33,663 nt of DNA from Planctomycetaceae bacterium UBA6163 (lineage in GTDB: Bacteria > Planctomycetota > Planctomycetia > Pirellulales > Pirellulaceae). Within the stretch, counting starts at the first letter, position 1; each line of letters begins with the position of its first letter. The stretch is from contig DIUH01000069.1 of the NCBI GenBank assembly GCA_002428205.1, forward strand, positions 3,258-36,920, written 5' to 3'. Below, in pieces: positions 17,129 through 25,959 of this stretch. The translations under genes were made by a program, and so were the position numbers. Below the pieces are notes generated by a model, which saw nothing but the letters and a program-made list of their open reading frames with translations, did no database searches and was not told the origin of the DNA.

Positions 17129-18847
17129 TTAGTGCGATGCAAGAGAGGCACCGCGGGCGTCCTTCATCTGATCAGAAAAACGGTCGCGAGCTAACGCAAG
17201 CGTATCGACCAACACTGCGATCGTTTGTGGGTCAAGATCGGTCGGGCTGGTAACCCACAATTGCAACATGGCGGTATCACCAGAAAACTCCAATCGCGGG
17301 GTCAACCAATTTGAACATCGCTCAAATATTTGACGGACAACGCCTACGCCCGGAGGGCTAAGCACACCACCATCCGACGAAAGACCGGTGAAAAACAGAT
17401 AGCCGTTGGTGCCGTCGCCACGCTGAAAACGTGACAAAATAACTTCAGTCCTGTCTCTTGAATCTCCACCGGGACGCAAGTACTGACTTGATGTTACCAC
17501 CCATCCCGACCCTGCGTAACAAATATTGAGGTTGTGCCACTCTGGATATGGCTGAGAAAAAATGATGGCGCCGACGAGTCCTGAAAACTGGAAAGACCAC
17601 TGGTCCGCATGCATGCCCAGTCGCGGGTCGCGTCCATTTCGCATCGACTGAGCAAATTTAACACGAACGCCGGTGTCCAATCCGTCTAGGATCTTCGGTG
17701 AAGGATCAACCAACAAATCACCCGCGGGATTTGCGACATTGGCTGTTAAGGTCGCACGCGCAGCATACGGCAGCAACGATAGCAGAGCCACGGAAGCGAT
17801 AAGAGTCATTGCCCACCGATTCACCCCGCGAGTTTCGCTTGCCTGTGCCGGGAATGTGGTTTCGCGTTCTGAGTCATCTTCAAGTGATAAACGAAAATCA
17901 CCATCACTATCTATCGCAGTCTCGTTTGGCGAGAACATCCAATTCCAGCACACTGAAACAGGATTATCCTGCCATGCGAACTCACCACCAACCGGTCGAA
18001 AACACATCGCCAAAAGCGAATCGGTTGACAGAGTCAATAAGATCGCAACGATTAAGGCGGCATAGCCAATCAGGTCATGTACGAATCCAGTTGACAGGTC
18101 CACCTGGGCATAGGCTGCCGCGTAAGCAATCGTTGTGACTCGTAACGTGTTACATAGAACCGCCCACATCAACGCAATGACCAAGTAGATAGGAATCAAT
18201 ACCAGAGGGCGTCGACGCCAAGCGACAACGAGAAGCGTTATGAACGCGATCGTAAAAGCAGACTGAACCCCGCTGCAGGCTTCGGCAACGAAAAGTTCCC
18301 GATCCGCAAGTTCGATAACGTTACCCTGAACGAGATGCGGTACAGAAAACAGGTCAAGCATGAAACTTGAAATTCGAGTGGTTAGGCCCTGCAACCAAGT
18401 TATGACCAAAGAATCGTATCCTCGCGGGGCACGAATCATCAGCAGCAAAGGAACCGTAAGGTAGCCGATGTGGTGATTGAAAAGGAAACTTGCCGCCAAC
18501 AAAACAAACGCAACCGATCCAGCCCAAGGCGACAGGACCAGACTCGCGATCAACAGCACGGCAATCGACAACGCGAAAAAGAACCGTGATAGTCGGCCCT
18601 GCGGGTAAATTACCTCAATGGGAATCCTTGCCCATGCCAAGTACCCAATCGCAGCCAACAAGAACGGAATGTACTGATAGTGTTCTTGTCGCCAGACAGA
18701 GCGCAGGTAAAGCACCATTAATGGGACGTTAAGTGCCAGTGCAATCAGCCAAAAGGCGACTGGTCCGCGCTTAATCAACTCAACACATTTACCGACCACC
18801 TCTTGGACGCGGGACTCATCGCGATTGCCATCGGAAACCAAACTCAT
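17129..18847 (-). CDS. xrtU: Exosortase with fused C-terminal EpsI-like domain
   Basis: 572 residues. The N-terminal ~280 residues hold about eight hydrophobic segments and the exosortase catalytic set: Cys191 in AEACSGVQSAF, Arg236 in NTLRVT and His257 in VHDLIGY. Exosortases are membrane cysteine transpeptidases that cleave C-terminal sorting tails (PEP-CTERM type) of surface proteins. HYQYIPFLLA near residue 56 matches the usual first-helix motif. After a hydrophilic linker and another membrane helix (about 345-365), the C-terminal ~200 residues resemble EpsI, including EWHNLNICYAGSGWVV. This layout fits the planctomycete-type exosortase; the symbol is tentative. It lies about 300 nt downstream of the glycan operon, the usual context of exosortases. 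No substrate protein is in the window. Confidence 0.88.
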   Translation of the reverse strand: MSLVSDGNRDESRVQEVVGKCVELIKRGPVAFWLIALALNVPLMVLYLRSVWRQEHYQYIPFLLAAIGYLAWARIPIEVIYPQGRLSRFFFALSIAVLLIASLVLSPWAGSVAFVLLAASFLFNHHIGYLTVPLLLMIRAPRGYDSLVITWLQGLTTRISSFMLDLFSVPHLVQGNVIELADRELFVAEACSGVQSAFTIAFITLLVVAWRRRPLVLIPIYLVIALMWAVLCNTLRVTTIAYAAAYAQVDLSTGFVHDLIGYAALIVAILLTLSTDSLLAMCFRPVGGEFAWQDNPVSVCWNWMFSPNETAIDSDGDFRLSLEDDSERETTFPAQASETRGVNRWAMTLIASVALLSLLPYAARATLTANVANPAGDLLVDPSPKILDGLDTGVRVKFAQSMRNGRDPRLGMHADQWSFQFSGLVGAIIFSQPYPEWHNLNICYAGSGWVVTSSQYLRPGGDSRDRTEVILSRFQRGDGTNGYLFFTGLSSDGGVLSPPGVGVVRQIFERCSNWLTPRLEFSGDTAMLQLWVTSPTDLDPQTIAVLVDTLALARDRFSDQMKDARGASLASH

Positions 18848-19147
18848 GACAGTACCAAAGTCGAAGTGGCAGCGTAAAGAAACACCGTTAGCACGTCAAA
18901 GACAGCATTTGCAGTGAATAAGAACAAATCGAACCAGCACCCTATACTCGGTCTAGATTATGTACCGAGAGTATTTCGCATGCAACCATCCGGAAATTGA
19001 TTGCAAATTATTGCGAACACAGCCATCCGCGCGGCAATGTTGACTTCCAGTCGATAGAACAATCCAAAGTGCTCACCCGCTGTGACGTAAGACTCCACAA
19101 GCTTCGCCTTGCCGATAGGTTCCGTGATCGCCTACTAAAGCAAAAGA
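18848..19147. other. Gap between glycan operon and exosortase gene
   Basis: 300 nt without a convincing gene. Besides the promoter candidate at 18871-18899 it holds an inverted repeat TACTCGGT / ACCGAGAGTA (18945-18973, 11-nt loop, one bulged base), a possible terminator or operator at the end of the glycan operon, not followed by a T-tract on the minus strand, and a short GCAA-ATTA-TTGC palindrome near 19003-19014. Confidence 0.4.
18871..18899 (-). promoter_or_regulatory. Candidate promoter of the exosortase gene
   Basis: On the minus strand TTGACG (18899-18894) and TACGCT (18876-18871) are separated by 17 nt, with the -10-like box 23 nt before the ATG. The -35 matches consensus at 5 of 6 positions and the -10 only at T1, A2 and T6. 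It suggests transcription separate from the glycan operon. Confidence 0.35.
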
Positions 19148-19879
19148 TCAATCGACTGGTCCGTTCAATAGCGACGCATGCTTCTCATCGGAAACATGAA
19201 TATGTGACTGAATTAGCTGCGATTCAGGATACGGAAGACCTTCGAACCACCGAAAGTATCCGTGCCACCCTGGGCGACAGACGGCAACCGCAGTTCCGAC
19301 CAAGATCTTCAAATCGGTCCAAAGGCCGCGATTGACGACATACCAGATCTCGAGCGCACCCTTGTACGGCATAATGTCTTCACGGTAACAGGCGCGTAAA
19401 TCCAAGCCCTGTTCTTGTGCAGTTGCGATAATCGATTCCTCGTCACGGAAAACCAGAGATCCGATTCCGGTCAACCCCGGTTTGGCCTTAATGATCTCGC
19501 GACGTACCTCTTCCGGATATTCCGCAAAACCTTGCGGCATGAGAGGTCGCCACCCTACCAATGACAACTTACCGACCAGAACGTCCCAAAACTGCGGAAC
19601 TTCGTTAAACTTAGTCCTTCGCAATAACTTTCCGACCGGCAATACCCTTGGGTCGTCCCTTAGCGTGATATCTTGCGTTCCCATGTTGGGACTATTCTTT
19701 AACATGGTCGCGAACTTCGTAAGATAGATCAAAGAACCGCCGAAACCGACTCGCTTCTGAAAATAAAACGCTTCCCGCTCGCCAGTAAGTTTCAAGACCA
19801 CGATTACGACAATCAAGGGCAAAGCTAGGGCGAGTAGTACGGTCGCCGAAATAACAATATCTAAAAGACGCTTCAGCAT
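19148..19879 (-). CDS. Initiating sugar-1-phosphate transferase (PglC/WcaJ family)
   Basis: 243 residues. A single N-terminal hydrophobic segment (about 5-30) is followed by the bacterial sugar transferase domain: YFQKRVGFGG, LTKFATML, RDDPRVLPVGKLLRRTKFNEVPQFWDVLVGKLSLVGWRPLMP (in parts), and KPGLTGIGSL. Members transfer a sugar-1-phosphate from a UDP-sugar to undecaprenyl phosphate, starting glycan assembly on the cytoplasmic face. The short form without extra helices is like PglC, which suits a UDP-diacetamido-bacillosamine-type substrate made by the upstream genes (inference). The start lies 3 nt after the dehydratase stop. It is the last gene of the compact operon. Confidence 0.9.
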   Translation of the reverse strand: MLKRLLDIVISATVLLALALPLIVVIVVLKLTGEREAFYFQKRVGFGGSLIYLTKFATMLKNSPNMGTQDITLRDDPRVLPVGKLLRRTKFNEVPQFWDVLVGKLSLVGWRPLMPQGFAEYPEEVRREIIKAKPGLTGIGSLVFRDEESIIATAQEQGLDLRACYREDIMPYKGALEIWYVVNRGLWTDLKILVGTAVAVCRPGWHGYFRWFEGLPYPESQLIQSHIHVSDEKHASLLNGPVD

Positions 19880-19882
19880 TCG

Positions 19883-21100
19883 TTACATCCGGTTGTCGAG
19901 ATTCTTGCCCATCTCTTTATGTGAAAAGTTCGGCAACAAATCGCCGAATGCCAGCAGCATATCGTCTTTTGACCACTGCCGCCTTCGCCGCATCTCTTCG
20001 ATTCGATCGACAAACTGCTGCAGCAATGCTGGGTTCGACGACGCGTCATTGTGAACCACACCAATCTCCTGGTACCGCTCCCATTCGACGCTCTCCGCAT
20101 CGGTAAAAAACTCCTCGAAATCCTTCTCGCCTGTCGTGTCTGATTCGAAGAAATAGCAGGGCCACTTTCGCTGCTTCTGCAATTCAAGCACACAGCCACG
20201 CGCTTCGTCCTCGCTTTCGCACAGACAGGGTTCCCATCCTAATGAACGTAAGTACTTCTCGGCCATCGACGAAAATGTGATCAAGTGCAATCGCGGGCTT
20301 AATTTCGGAAAAAATATTTCGTTATCTTTACCTTGCAAGATAGAGAATAGGCAAAGATGTGCGCTCTCCTGTGGTGTAACGAAGTACCGTTTTACATCAC
20401 TTGGCGCAGAGATCGGCTGTTGCTTTGCCAAACGTTGCGTCCATGCAGACGGTAATGAACCATCGGAGAAAGCAACATTCGCAAAACGAGCAGTCGAAAC
20501 AGTCGTATTGCCAACTTCCCCGCTAAGGAACATCTCCATGATGCGTTTCGATCCGCCCATCATGTTTACCGGATTAGCTGCCTTATCGGTTGACACACAA
20601 AAAAACTTTCTAGCACCGATCCTCTCGGCAAAATCTCGTAACTTGCGTGTAAGAAAAATATTCACACTCACCATACGCATCAGCGTAAATGGGTCTTTCT
20701 CGCTTCGCACATGCTTTAATGCTGAGAAATTAAGAACATAGTCGTAACTTTGGCCGGCCCGCTCTGCATTTAGTGCAAACGCATCGAACTCCTCTCCGAG
20801 CGGATCGAAACAGTAGGCATGGAAATCGCCCTGAATGTACCCCTGAGATGCTCTCAGGTCACGAACCAGTTCGGCAAGACCATTCTCAGACGTATCGATT
20901 ATGTGTAGAGTCTTCGGGTCGCGACGAAACAACTCTTGCACCACGGCACTGCCAATCGAACCGGCACCACCGATCACCAGGAACCTTCCTGCGTTAATAG
21001 CCTCATCAATCTGGTGGCCATGCTGCAGAAGATCCTCTTCGAAAAGCTGCTCTTCCCGACCAATCAATCGCAGTAGTGATTTGTCTGCTTCGCTAGACAT
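19883..21100 (-). CDS. FlaA1/PglF-type UDP-N-acetylhexosamine 4,6-dehydratase (SDR)
   Basis: 405 residues, soluble. The nucleotide-binding loop GGAGSIGS is at 44-51, after a short leader. The catalytic region VSTDKAANPVNMMGGSKR contains Thr171-Asp172-Lys173 and Met181-x3-Lys185, the Met-for-Tyr variant typical of FlaA1/CapD/PglF proteins. These enzymes convert UDP-GlcNAc into the 4-keto-6-deoxy intermediate (some also epimerise C5). There is no transmembrane part, unlike PglF. The ~130 residues at the C-terminus are charged and family-specific. It ends 3 nt before the initiating transferase gene and starts 6 nt after the NeuD-type gene, and would supply the keto sugar to the aminotransferase of the same operon. 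Confidence 0.87.
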   Translation of the reverse strand: MSSEADKSLLRLIGREEQLFEEDLLQHGHQIDEAINAGRFLVIGGAGSIGSAVVQELFRRDPKTLHIIDTSENGLAELVRDLRASQGYIQGDFHAYCFDPLGEEFDAFALNAERAGQSYDYVLNFSALKHVRSEKDPFTLMRMVSVNIFLTRKLRDFAERIGARKFFCVSTDKAANPVNMMGGSKRIMEMFLSGEVGNTTVSTARFANVAFSDGSLPSAWTQRLAKQQPISAPSDVKRYFVTPQESAHLCLFSILQGKDNEIFFPKLSPRLHLITFSSMAEKYLRSLGWEPCLCESEDEARGCVLELQKQRKWPCYFFESDTTGEKDFEEFFTDAESVEWERYQEIGVVHNDASSNPALLQQFVDRIEEMRRRRQWSKDDMLLAFGDLLPNFSHKEMGKNLDNRM

Positions 21101-21106
21101 GGAATG

Positions 21107-21805
21107 TTAAGATTTGAGGACGATAAAGGGAGTTGCGGGTGTTCCGCGAACAGATTTGTCAGCATCAACCGATCGAACAACTGTTGCGCCTGCAGCAACC
21201 AAGCAACGTGCCCCTATTTCGATTGACTGGATCACGACGCAACCGGTGCCCAAGTGCGAACCGCGACCGACTTTAACCTCACCCGACAGAATTGCTCCCG
21301 GTGCAATGTGACAAAATTCTCCAATCTGACAGTCATGGTCAACCGAACATCCGGTATTGAGGATCGTATGGGTGCCGATGACCGCGCCGGCTTGCACGAT
21401 GACACCGGCATGGACTTGCACGCCTTGATCGATTTGGACATCGGGCGCAACCCAAGCGGTGGGGTGCTGAAATCCACAAAAACAAAAACCGTATTTAGAA
21501 AATTTCTCCACGGCCTTAACACGAGCCGAATCCCCGTCGCAAGGACGCACAGAACCAATTCCTAGAACGAGGTCCACGGAATCAGGGGTGTACTTTTCTA
21601 GCACCGCTTCGTCAGACAGAATTTCGAAGTCATTCGCCCTATTGTTCAAGCGGGCCAGATCCAGATCAGTTACGCCAACAACACAACGCCCTGATGCTCG
21701 CAGCGCCGAAACCACAACCTTGCCGTGGCCGCCGTAACCAATCACGACTACGGGGCGTGAGGCATGGCCTAGGTCCACCGTTTCTGACGTTACCCTGCTC
21801 AACAT
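21107..21805 (-). CDS. NeuD/PglD-type sugar N-/O-acyltransferase
   Basis: 232 residues. The N-terminal Rossmann-like part opens with VVVIGYGGHGKVVVSAL, the typical PglD/NeuD loop. From about residue 105 a left-handed beta-helix of hexapeptide repeats runs to the C-terminus (VAPDVQIDQGVQVHAGVIV, AVIGTHTILNTGCSVDHDCQIG, GARCLVAAGATVVRSV), with the expected catalytic His in SVDHDCQIG. PglD acetylates the 4-amino group of UDP-4-amino-4,6-dideoxy-GlcNAc, while NeuD/LegH relatives act on similar sugars. It overlaps the aminotransferase gene by 7 nt, as expected for sequential steps. The donor might not be acetyl-CoA given the ACP in the operon. Confidence 0.87.
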   Translation of the reverse strand: MLSRVTSETVDLGHASRPVVVIGYGGHGKVVVSALRASGRCVVGVTDLDLARLNNRANDFEILSDEAVLEKYTPDSVDLVLGIGSVRPCDGDSARVKAVEKFSKYGFCFCGFQHPTAWVAPDVQIDQGVQVHAGVIVQAGAVIGTHTILNTGCSVDHDCQIGEFCHIAPGAILSGEVKVGRGSHLGTGCVVIQSIEIGARCLVAAGATVVRSVDADKSVRGTPATPFIVLKS

Positions 21806-23019
21806 TCAACCCAGGTCGGAGATAACTCTGGCGAACTAGGTATGTTCACCACCCGCCTATACAACGATTCGCTGTTTCCCATCGGCCCTCGCGCACATGA
21901 TGCATACATCGGAAGCATATGCATTGGCACCCAAATAGGTCTCGACTGCAGACCGAACAGGTTCAACTGGTCGAGCACCTGATCCCGAGCAGAACAATCG
22001 GGGCTCTCTGGAAGAACGATTGTGTTTAACCAGTAATTGCTGAAGCAGTCGGCTGGTTCCGACAACACCTCAACTCCCTCTATTGACCTTAAGTAGTTGC
22101 GATAGTGTTCGGCTAGCGACCGCTTGGCATGGACGATGTCGTCCAAAACCTCAAGTTGCGCAACACCCAGCGCTGCATTCAAGTTAGGAAGCCGATAATT
22201 CCACGCCACCTCATCGTGGCGAAACTCATAAGGATGTGGTAACTTTGCAGTCGATGTAAGGTGCCTTGCGCGATCGGCCAGATCATCATCGTCTGTCAGA
22301 ATTGCCCCGCCACCGCCGGTAGTAAGAATCTTATTTCCATTAAAACTGACTGCCGACACCAATCCCGTCCGGCCTGTATGCAAGCCACGGTAAAACGATC
22401 CCAGCGACTCCGCAGCATCCTCAACCAGCGTGATGCTATATTTCTTGCAAACACTCAGCAATCCATCCAGGTCTGCTGGGTGGCCAAAACAGTGCATGAC
22501 ACACAGCGCCGCGATTCGATTACCGGTCTGGCGATTTATTGCACCATCAGGAGTGATCGCAGCGACTTCCTCCAGTCTGGCCGACAAGGCGGCGGTTGAT
22601 ACCGACAGTCTCTCATTGCAAACATCAACGAAATGCGGCTTCGCTCCGCAGTGAGATATCGCGTTGGCGGTCGCAACAAATGATAATGATGGACACAGGA
22701 CCTCATCGCCTTTATTTACACCCGCGAGCAAAAGACTTACTTCAAGTGCCGTCGTACCATTGACCATCGCGATCGCCCGCCGACATCCGGTTGCCTTCGC
22801 AAGCATCTCCTCGAAACGGGTTACATAACTTCCAGCCGATGATACCCACCCGCTATCAAGGCACTCTTTCACATAAGCCCACGCCTGAGCAGGAAAAAAT
22901 GGGCGGTGCAAAAGAACTGGTGACGTTGGGTTTCCAAGCGCTGCAGACACCTGTTCTCGAACGGCACAGGCCAAACGGTTTGTCGGGGGTTTCAAATCAG
23001 GTCGCTTGCCAGAGTTCAT
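21799..23019 (-). CDS. LegC-type PLP aminotransferase (DegT/DnrJ/EryC1)
   Basis: 406 residues. The opening LHRPFFPAQAWAYVKECLDSGWVSSAGSYV is characteristic of LegC/PglE-like sugar aminotransferases (quoted here only as the pattern AWAYVKECLD and GWVSSAG). The PLP lysine is Lys230 in SFNGNKILTTGGGG, with VEDAAESLGS as the phosphate/pyridine-contact region and YRLPNLNAALGVAQLE downstream. Such enzymes convert a UDP-4-keto-6-deoxy-HexNAc into the 4-amino sugar using glutamate. The start overlaps the stop of the preceding acyltransferase gene as ATGA, and the 3' end overlaps the NeuD-type gene by 7 nt. Confidence 0.9.
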   Translation of the reverse strand: MNSGKRPDLKPPTNRLACAVREQVSAALGNPTSPVLLHRPFFPAQAWAYVKECLDSGWVSSAGSYVTRFEEMLAKATGCRRAIAMVNGTTALEVSLLLAGVNKGDEVLCPSLSFVATANAISHCGAKPHFVDVCNERLSVSTAALSARLEEVAAITPDGAINRQTGNRIAALCVMHCFGHPADLDGLLSVCKKYSITLVEDAAESLGSFYRGLHTGRTGLVSAVSFNGNKILTTGGGGAILTDDDDLADRARHLTSTAKLPHPYEFRHDEVAWNYRLPNLNAALGVAQLEVLDDIVHAKRSLAEHYRNYLRSIEGVEVLSEPADCFSNYWLNTIVLPESPDCSARDQVLDQLNLFGLQSRPIWVPMHMLPMYASCARGPMGNSESLYRRVVNIPSSPELSPTWVEC

Positions 23020-23675
23020 CCTTCTCGAGCTACTCCATCCGACGAAGATGCGGCTTTCCAGCCGAACCGTTTCAAGGGGCTCGGATACCGCAAGGATAAG
23101 ATTTGACCACCCTGAACATCGCCACGAACGTAGGTTAGAGCGTCAACCTGCGTGTGATCCCCAATCCGCGACCCTTGAAACACAAACGCGTTCGAGCCGA
23201 TCAGCACGCCATCGCCAAGCGTTACATCGCCACTAAGCCTTGCACCGGGTAGAATCGCACAATGACGACCAATCAAGGTATCGTGGCCGACCGAACAGTG
23301 AATGTGCAGAATTGAATGATCGCCAATCCTCGCATCGATCGAGATCACAGCTAATGGTCCGATAAAACAGCCAACACCAATCTGAGCGCCAACATCGACA
23401 ACCGATGAAGGATGAATAATCGTGAATGGAATCATTCCGCGCCGTGTCGCAGCGGTTTCAATCTTGACCCGCAGATTGTAATCGACGACACCGATGCAGA
23501 AATAAACTTCGTCAAAATCGCGAGGAATCGAATCCAACCGCAATTCTTCGGCTAGGCATTCATCGAAGTAGTAGGTCATCAACCGATCGAAAAAATGGCT
23601 GTTTGAAAGCTTTGCAGTGGATACGATCTCGTCTGCCGTTCGCTTCCCAAACACGACCAATAGACGTTTCAGCAC
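23016..23675 (-). CDS. Second hexapeptide-repeat sugar acyltransferase
   Basis: 219 residues. The C-terminal half is a left-handed beta-helix (VVDVGAQIGVGCFIGPLAVI, ARIGDHSILHIHCSVGHDTLIG, GDVTLGDGVLIGSNAFVFQ), with a candidate catalytic His in SVGHDTLIG. The N-terminal half has the length of a PglD-type Rossmann domain, but its loop reads VVFGKRTADEIV rather than GxGGHG, so sugar-nucleotide contacts must differ. The GTG start at 23675 is supported by CGGAG 7 nt upstream. It lies between the SDR gene (26-nt gap) and the aminotransferase gene (4-nt ATGA overlap). It is a good candidate for using an ACP-bound acyl group made by the upstream cassette (inference). Confidence 0.8.
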   Translation of the reverse strand: MLKRLLVVFGKRTADEIVSTAKLSNSHFFDRLMTYYFDECLAEELRLDSIPRDFDEVYFCIGVVDYNLRVKIETAATRRGMIPFTIIHPSSVVDVGAQIGVGCFIGPLAVISIDARIGDHSILHIHCSVGHDTLIGRHCAILPGARLSGDVTLGDGVLIGSNAFVFQGSRIGDHTQVDALTYVRGDVQGGQILSLRYPSPLKRFGWKAASSSDGVAREG

Positions 23676-23682
23676 AATTAAA

Positions 23683-23687
23683 CTCCG
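23683..23687 (-). promoter_or_regulatory. Ribosome-binding site of the second acyltransferase
   Basis: CGGAG on the minus strand, 7 nt before the GTG at 23675, supports this non-ATG start. Confidence 0.5.
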
Positions 23688-23701
23688 TCCACTGCTTACA
23701 A

Positions 23702-24451
23702 TCAGGCTGTTGCGCCAGCATCGATCGTAAGTATAGCACCAGTGGTCGAGGCAGCGCTATCACTCAGTAGATAGCTGACTGCGGCTGCAACATCCTTGAC
23801 ACCCGTTAACCGTTTAAGGGCGGATCGCCTTGCGATTTGACGCATCTGGACATCGCCGATGCCGGTTGACATATCCGTCGCCATATATCCGGGTGCGATC
23901 GAATTAACTGTTATGTTGCACCGCCCAAGCTCTCTCGCAAGGCTGCGTGTAAATCCGTTCATTGCTGCCTTTGTTGCTGCATACACCGACATCCCACTTG
24001 CTCCGGATTCAGCGACAATCGACGAAATATTAATTATCCTGCCTTGTTGGCGGCGTAGCATCGATCGTGACAGATACTTGGTAAGAATGATCGTCGCCGT
24101 AACATTGATAGCCACCATCGACTCGATCTCGCTTTCGTGTTGCGTGCCAAGCACGTTGGCGTGAGCGATCGAAGCATTATTCACAAGTCCGTATGGCTCT
24201 CCGAAATCAGAAACCAGCGTTGAACAGAACGAATGCAAGCTGCGAACGTTCGAAAGATCGAGATGGCGGTACTGCACACGACCATTAGATTGGCTGATCA
24301 GATCCTGCAGCCCGACGCCACAACTGCGTGCTGCTCCCACAACTGACCATCCCTGGGTGAACAGCACCTCAGCAATTGCTAACCCCAGGCCGCGGCTAGC
24401 CCCTGTTACAACGACAACCCGCCCCTTGGCGAAATCGGAAATGTTGTTCAT
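23702..24451 (-). CDS. SDR-family reductase, FabG-like
   Basis: 249 residues, the classical SDR length. The cofactor loop TGASRGLG is at 16-23 (Arg20 suggests NADPH preference), NNAS is at 91-94, and the catalytic set is Ser143/144, Tyr157 and Lys161 (YAATK). The tail NSIAPGYMATDMS and STTGAILTIDAGATA fits 3-oxoacyl-[ACP] reductases. With an ACP gene and an adenylate-forming ligase immediately upstream (ATGA overlap with the ligase gene), reduction of a 3-oxoacyl group held on the ACP is a reasonable proposal. Reduction of a sugar keto group is the main alternative. Confidence 0.85.
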   Translation of the reverse strand: MNNISDFAKGRVVVVTGASRGLGLAIAEVLFTQGWSVVGAARSCGVGLQDLISQSNGRVQYRHLDLSNVRSLHSFCSTLVSDFGEPYGLVNNASIAHANVLGTQHESEIESMVAINVTATIILTKYLSRSMLRRQQGRIINISSIVAESGASGMSVYAATKAAMNGFTRSLARELGRCNITVNSIAPGYMATDMSTGIGDVQMRQIARRSALKRLTGVKDVAAAVSYLLSDSAASTTGAILTIDAGATA

Positions 24452-25959
24452 CGAAACGCTGCTCGACTAATCTTTCCAGATTCCGTAACAGGCAATTCGT
24501 CCACGATATGGATGAACGCTGGAATCTCATGCTTTGCAAGACTGGCCCTGCAATGCGCGCGTATCATCTCAACCATCGACCTTTCATTGTGCATATCGTG
24601 ATTGATTGTAACGAAAGCTTCAACCAAGTAACCAGCGACCGAACTCGGCTTACCTCGAACAAAAACCGACTCAACCCCTTTTACTTGACGAACAATAGAT
24701 TCGATACGCTCTGGAAAGACTTTACTTCCTCCGACGTTGATTGCACCGTCGGCCCTGCCAAGAAAAATAACCCTGTCACCAGTGACTTCCACTTTATCAC
24801 CTGTATTTATCCAACGCAAACCCGGCCCTAGGGGTGGTAGGTGCTGAGGGTGAGGTTCCTCGTTCGCAAGAGAACCACGTGTGGAGTGCACCCTTAACCA
24901 GTCAGTCCCGTTGACACCTTGATGCTCATTTAACGTCGACTCGCAACCAAGATCGTAATTCTCTTCACAAATGCTATTTAATGACTCAAAGCATGGTCCA
25001 CAAACCCACAACATACCCTCACAATCTATGGCAAGACGAACAGATCCACCGGCTGTCTCTAAGAAAGATCTCGGGAAACCAGGCTTTCCATCATGAACCG
25101 AAAACGCAACGCCACCTTCTGTCGACGCATAAATGTGACTTATACGAGCATGGGGAAATCGATCCCTGAGTGACCAGAGCAGCCTTTCATCAGCGATTTC
25201 ACCACCAATCGTTACTTGCCGCAGCGGCAAATCCCGTAACCGATCTGTCATCAACATTTGGCGCCAACGTGTCGGCGTTGCGCTCAAAGCGTCGCACTTC
25301 TGCTCAACCAGCCAGGCGACTTGATTTTGAACTGAGTCGTCTAAATCGACAGACAGTAAAACACTCCCGCTAACCAATGCTTGGACCAAAACCTGTAATC
25401 CAGCAAACCTCGCAACGTCAAAAACAAGCCCCCAACGAAGCCCGCGATAGCGTTCACCGGTTCTTGCGGTTCGAGCGATCGAACGAAAATGATGGCCAAC
25501 CAACTTGCAATCACCCGTCGTTCCCGAGGTTGCAAGCACCCACTGGGTGTTCTGTTGTGTTGCCCCGACTAAATTACGACTTCGCTTACACAAGCCCTTC
25601 TGGGACGCCTCACACAGCATGGTGCCCCCGATCACCGTCGGCAGCCCCTTCCATCGCTCTACTAATCTCGGATGTTCAACTAATGCAATGTCCGCCTGTG
25701 ACTTCATTGCGTTAGATATTGACGAACTCACTATCCTCGGAGCAAGCAGGAGGCGTGAAACACATCCGTCAAGAAGCAGCATGCATCTGAAGATAAACTG
25801 AGGCGATCCGTCGACGATCACTCGCGTCGTGTCATCAAAAGACACGTCACTCAATCGGTTGATCTGGTCACCAAAATCCGCGGATTTGCCTTCATGCATG
25901 GAAACGATCGAAAACCGATCGCTAGTGGCATCCGCAAGTCTAAAACTATCCTCTCGCAT
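24448..25959 (-). CDS. AMP-binding (ANL) acyl/aryl ligase
   Basis: 503 residues from the ATG at 25959. Adenylate-forming signatures: phosphate loop LATSGTTGDCKLV (residues 142-154), aromatic/adenine motif HIYASTEGG, hinge region TGDKVEVTGDRVIFLGRADG, and the C-terminal catalytic lysine motif LPVTESGKISR. These enzymes activate a carboxylic acid with ATP and load it on CoA or a carrier protein. The ACP gene is directly upstream, so acyl-ACP formation is likely (inference). The frame continues to a GTG at 25995, which would overlap the ACP gene by 50 nt; the ATG gives a 14-nt overlap and is preferred. Overlaps the SDR gene by 4 nt. Confidence 0.85.
   Translation of the reverse strand: MREDSFRLADATSDRFSIVSMHEGKSADFGDQINRLSDVSFDDTTRVIVDGSPQFIFRCMLLLDGCVSRLLLAPRIVSSSISNAMKSQADIALVEHPRLVERWKGLPTVIGGTMLCEASQKGLCKRSRNLVGATQQNTQWVLATSGTTGDCKLVGHHFRSIARTARTGERYRGLRWGLVFDVARFAGLQVLVQALVSGSVLLSVDLDDSVQNQVAWLVEQKCDALSATPTRWRQMLMTDRLRDLPLRQVTIGGEIADERLLWSLRDRFPHARISHIYASTEGGVAFSVHDGKPGFPRSFLETAGGSVRLAIDCEGMLWVCGPCFESLNSICEENYDLGCESTLNEHQGVNGTDWLRVHSTRGSLANEEPHPQHLPPLGPGLRWINTGDKVEVTGDRVIFLGRADGAINVGGSKVFPERIESIVRQVKGVESVFVRGKPSSVAGYLVEAFVTINHDMHNERSMVEMIRAHCRASLAKHEIPAFIHIVDELPVTESGKISRAAFR

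Noticed and set aside
18997..19335. 112-codon plus-strand frame at the end of the sugar transferase gene
   Set aside because: Mostly antisense to a well-supported gene, with Arg/His/Ser-rich shadow composition.
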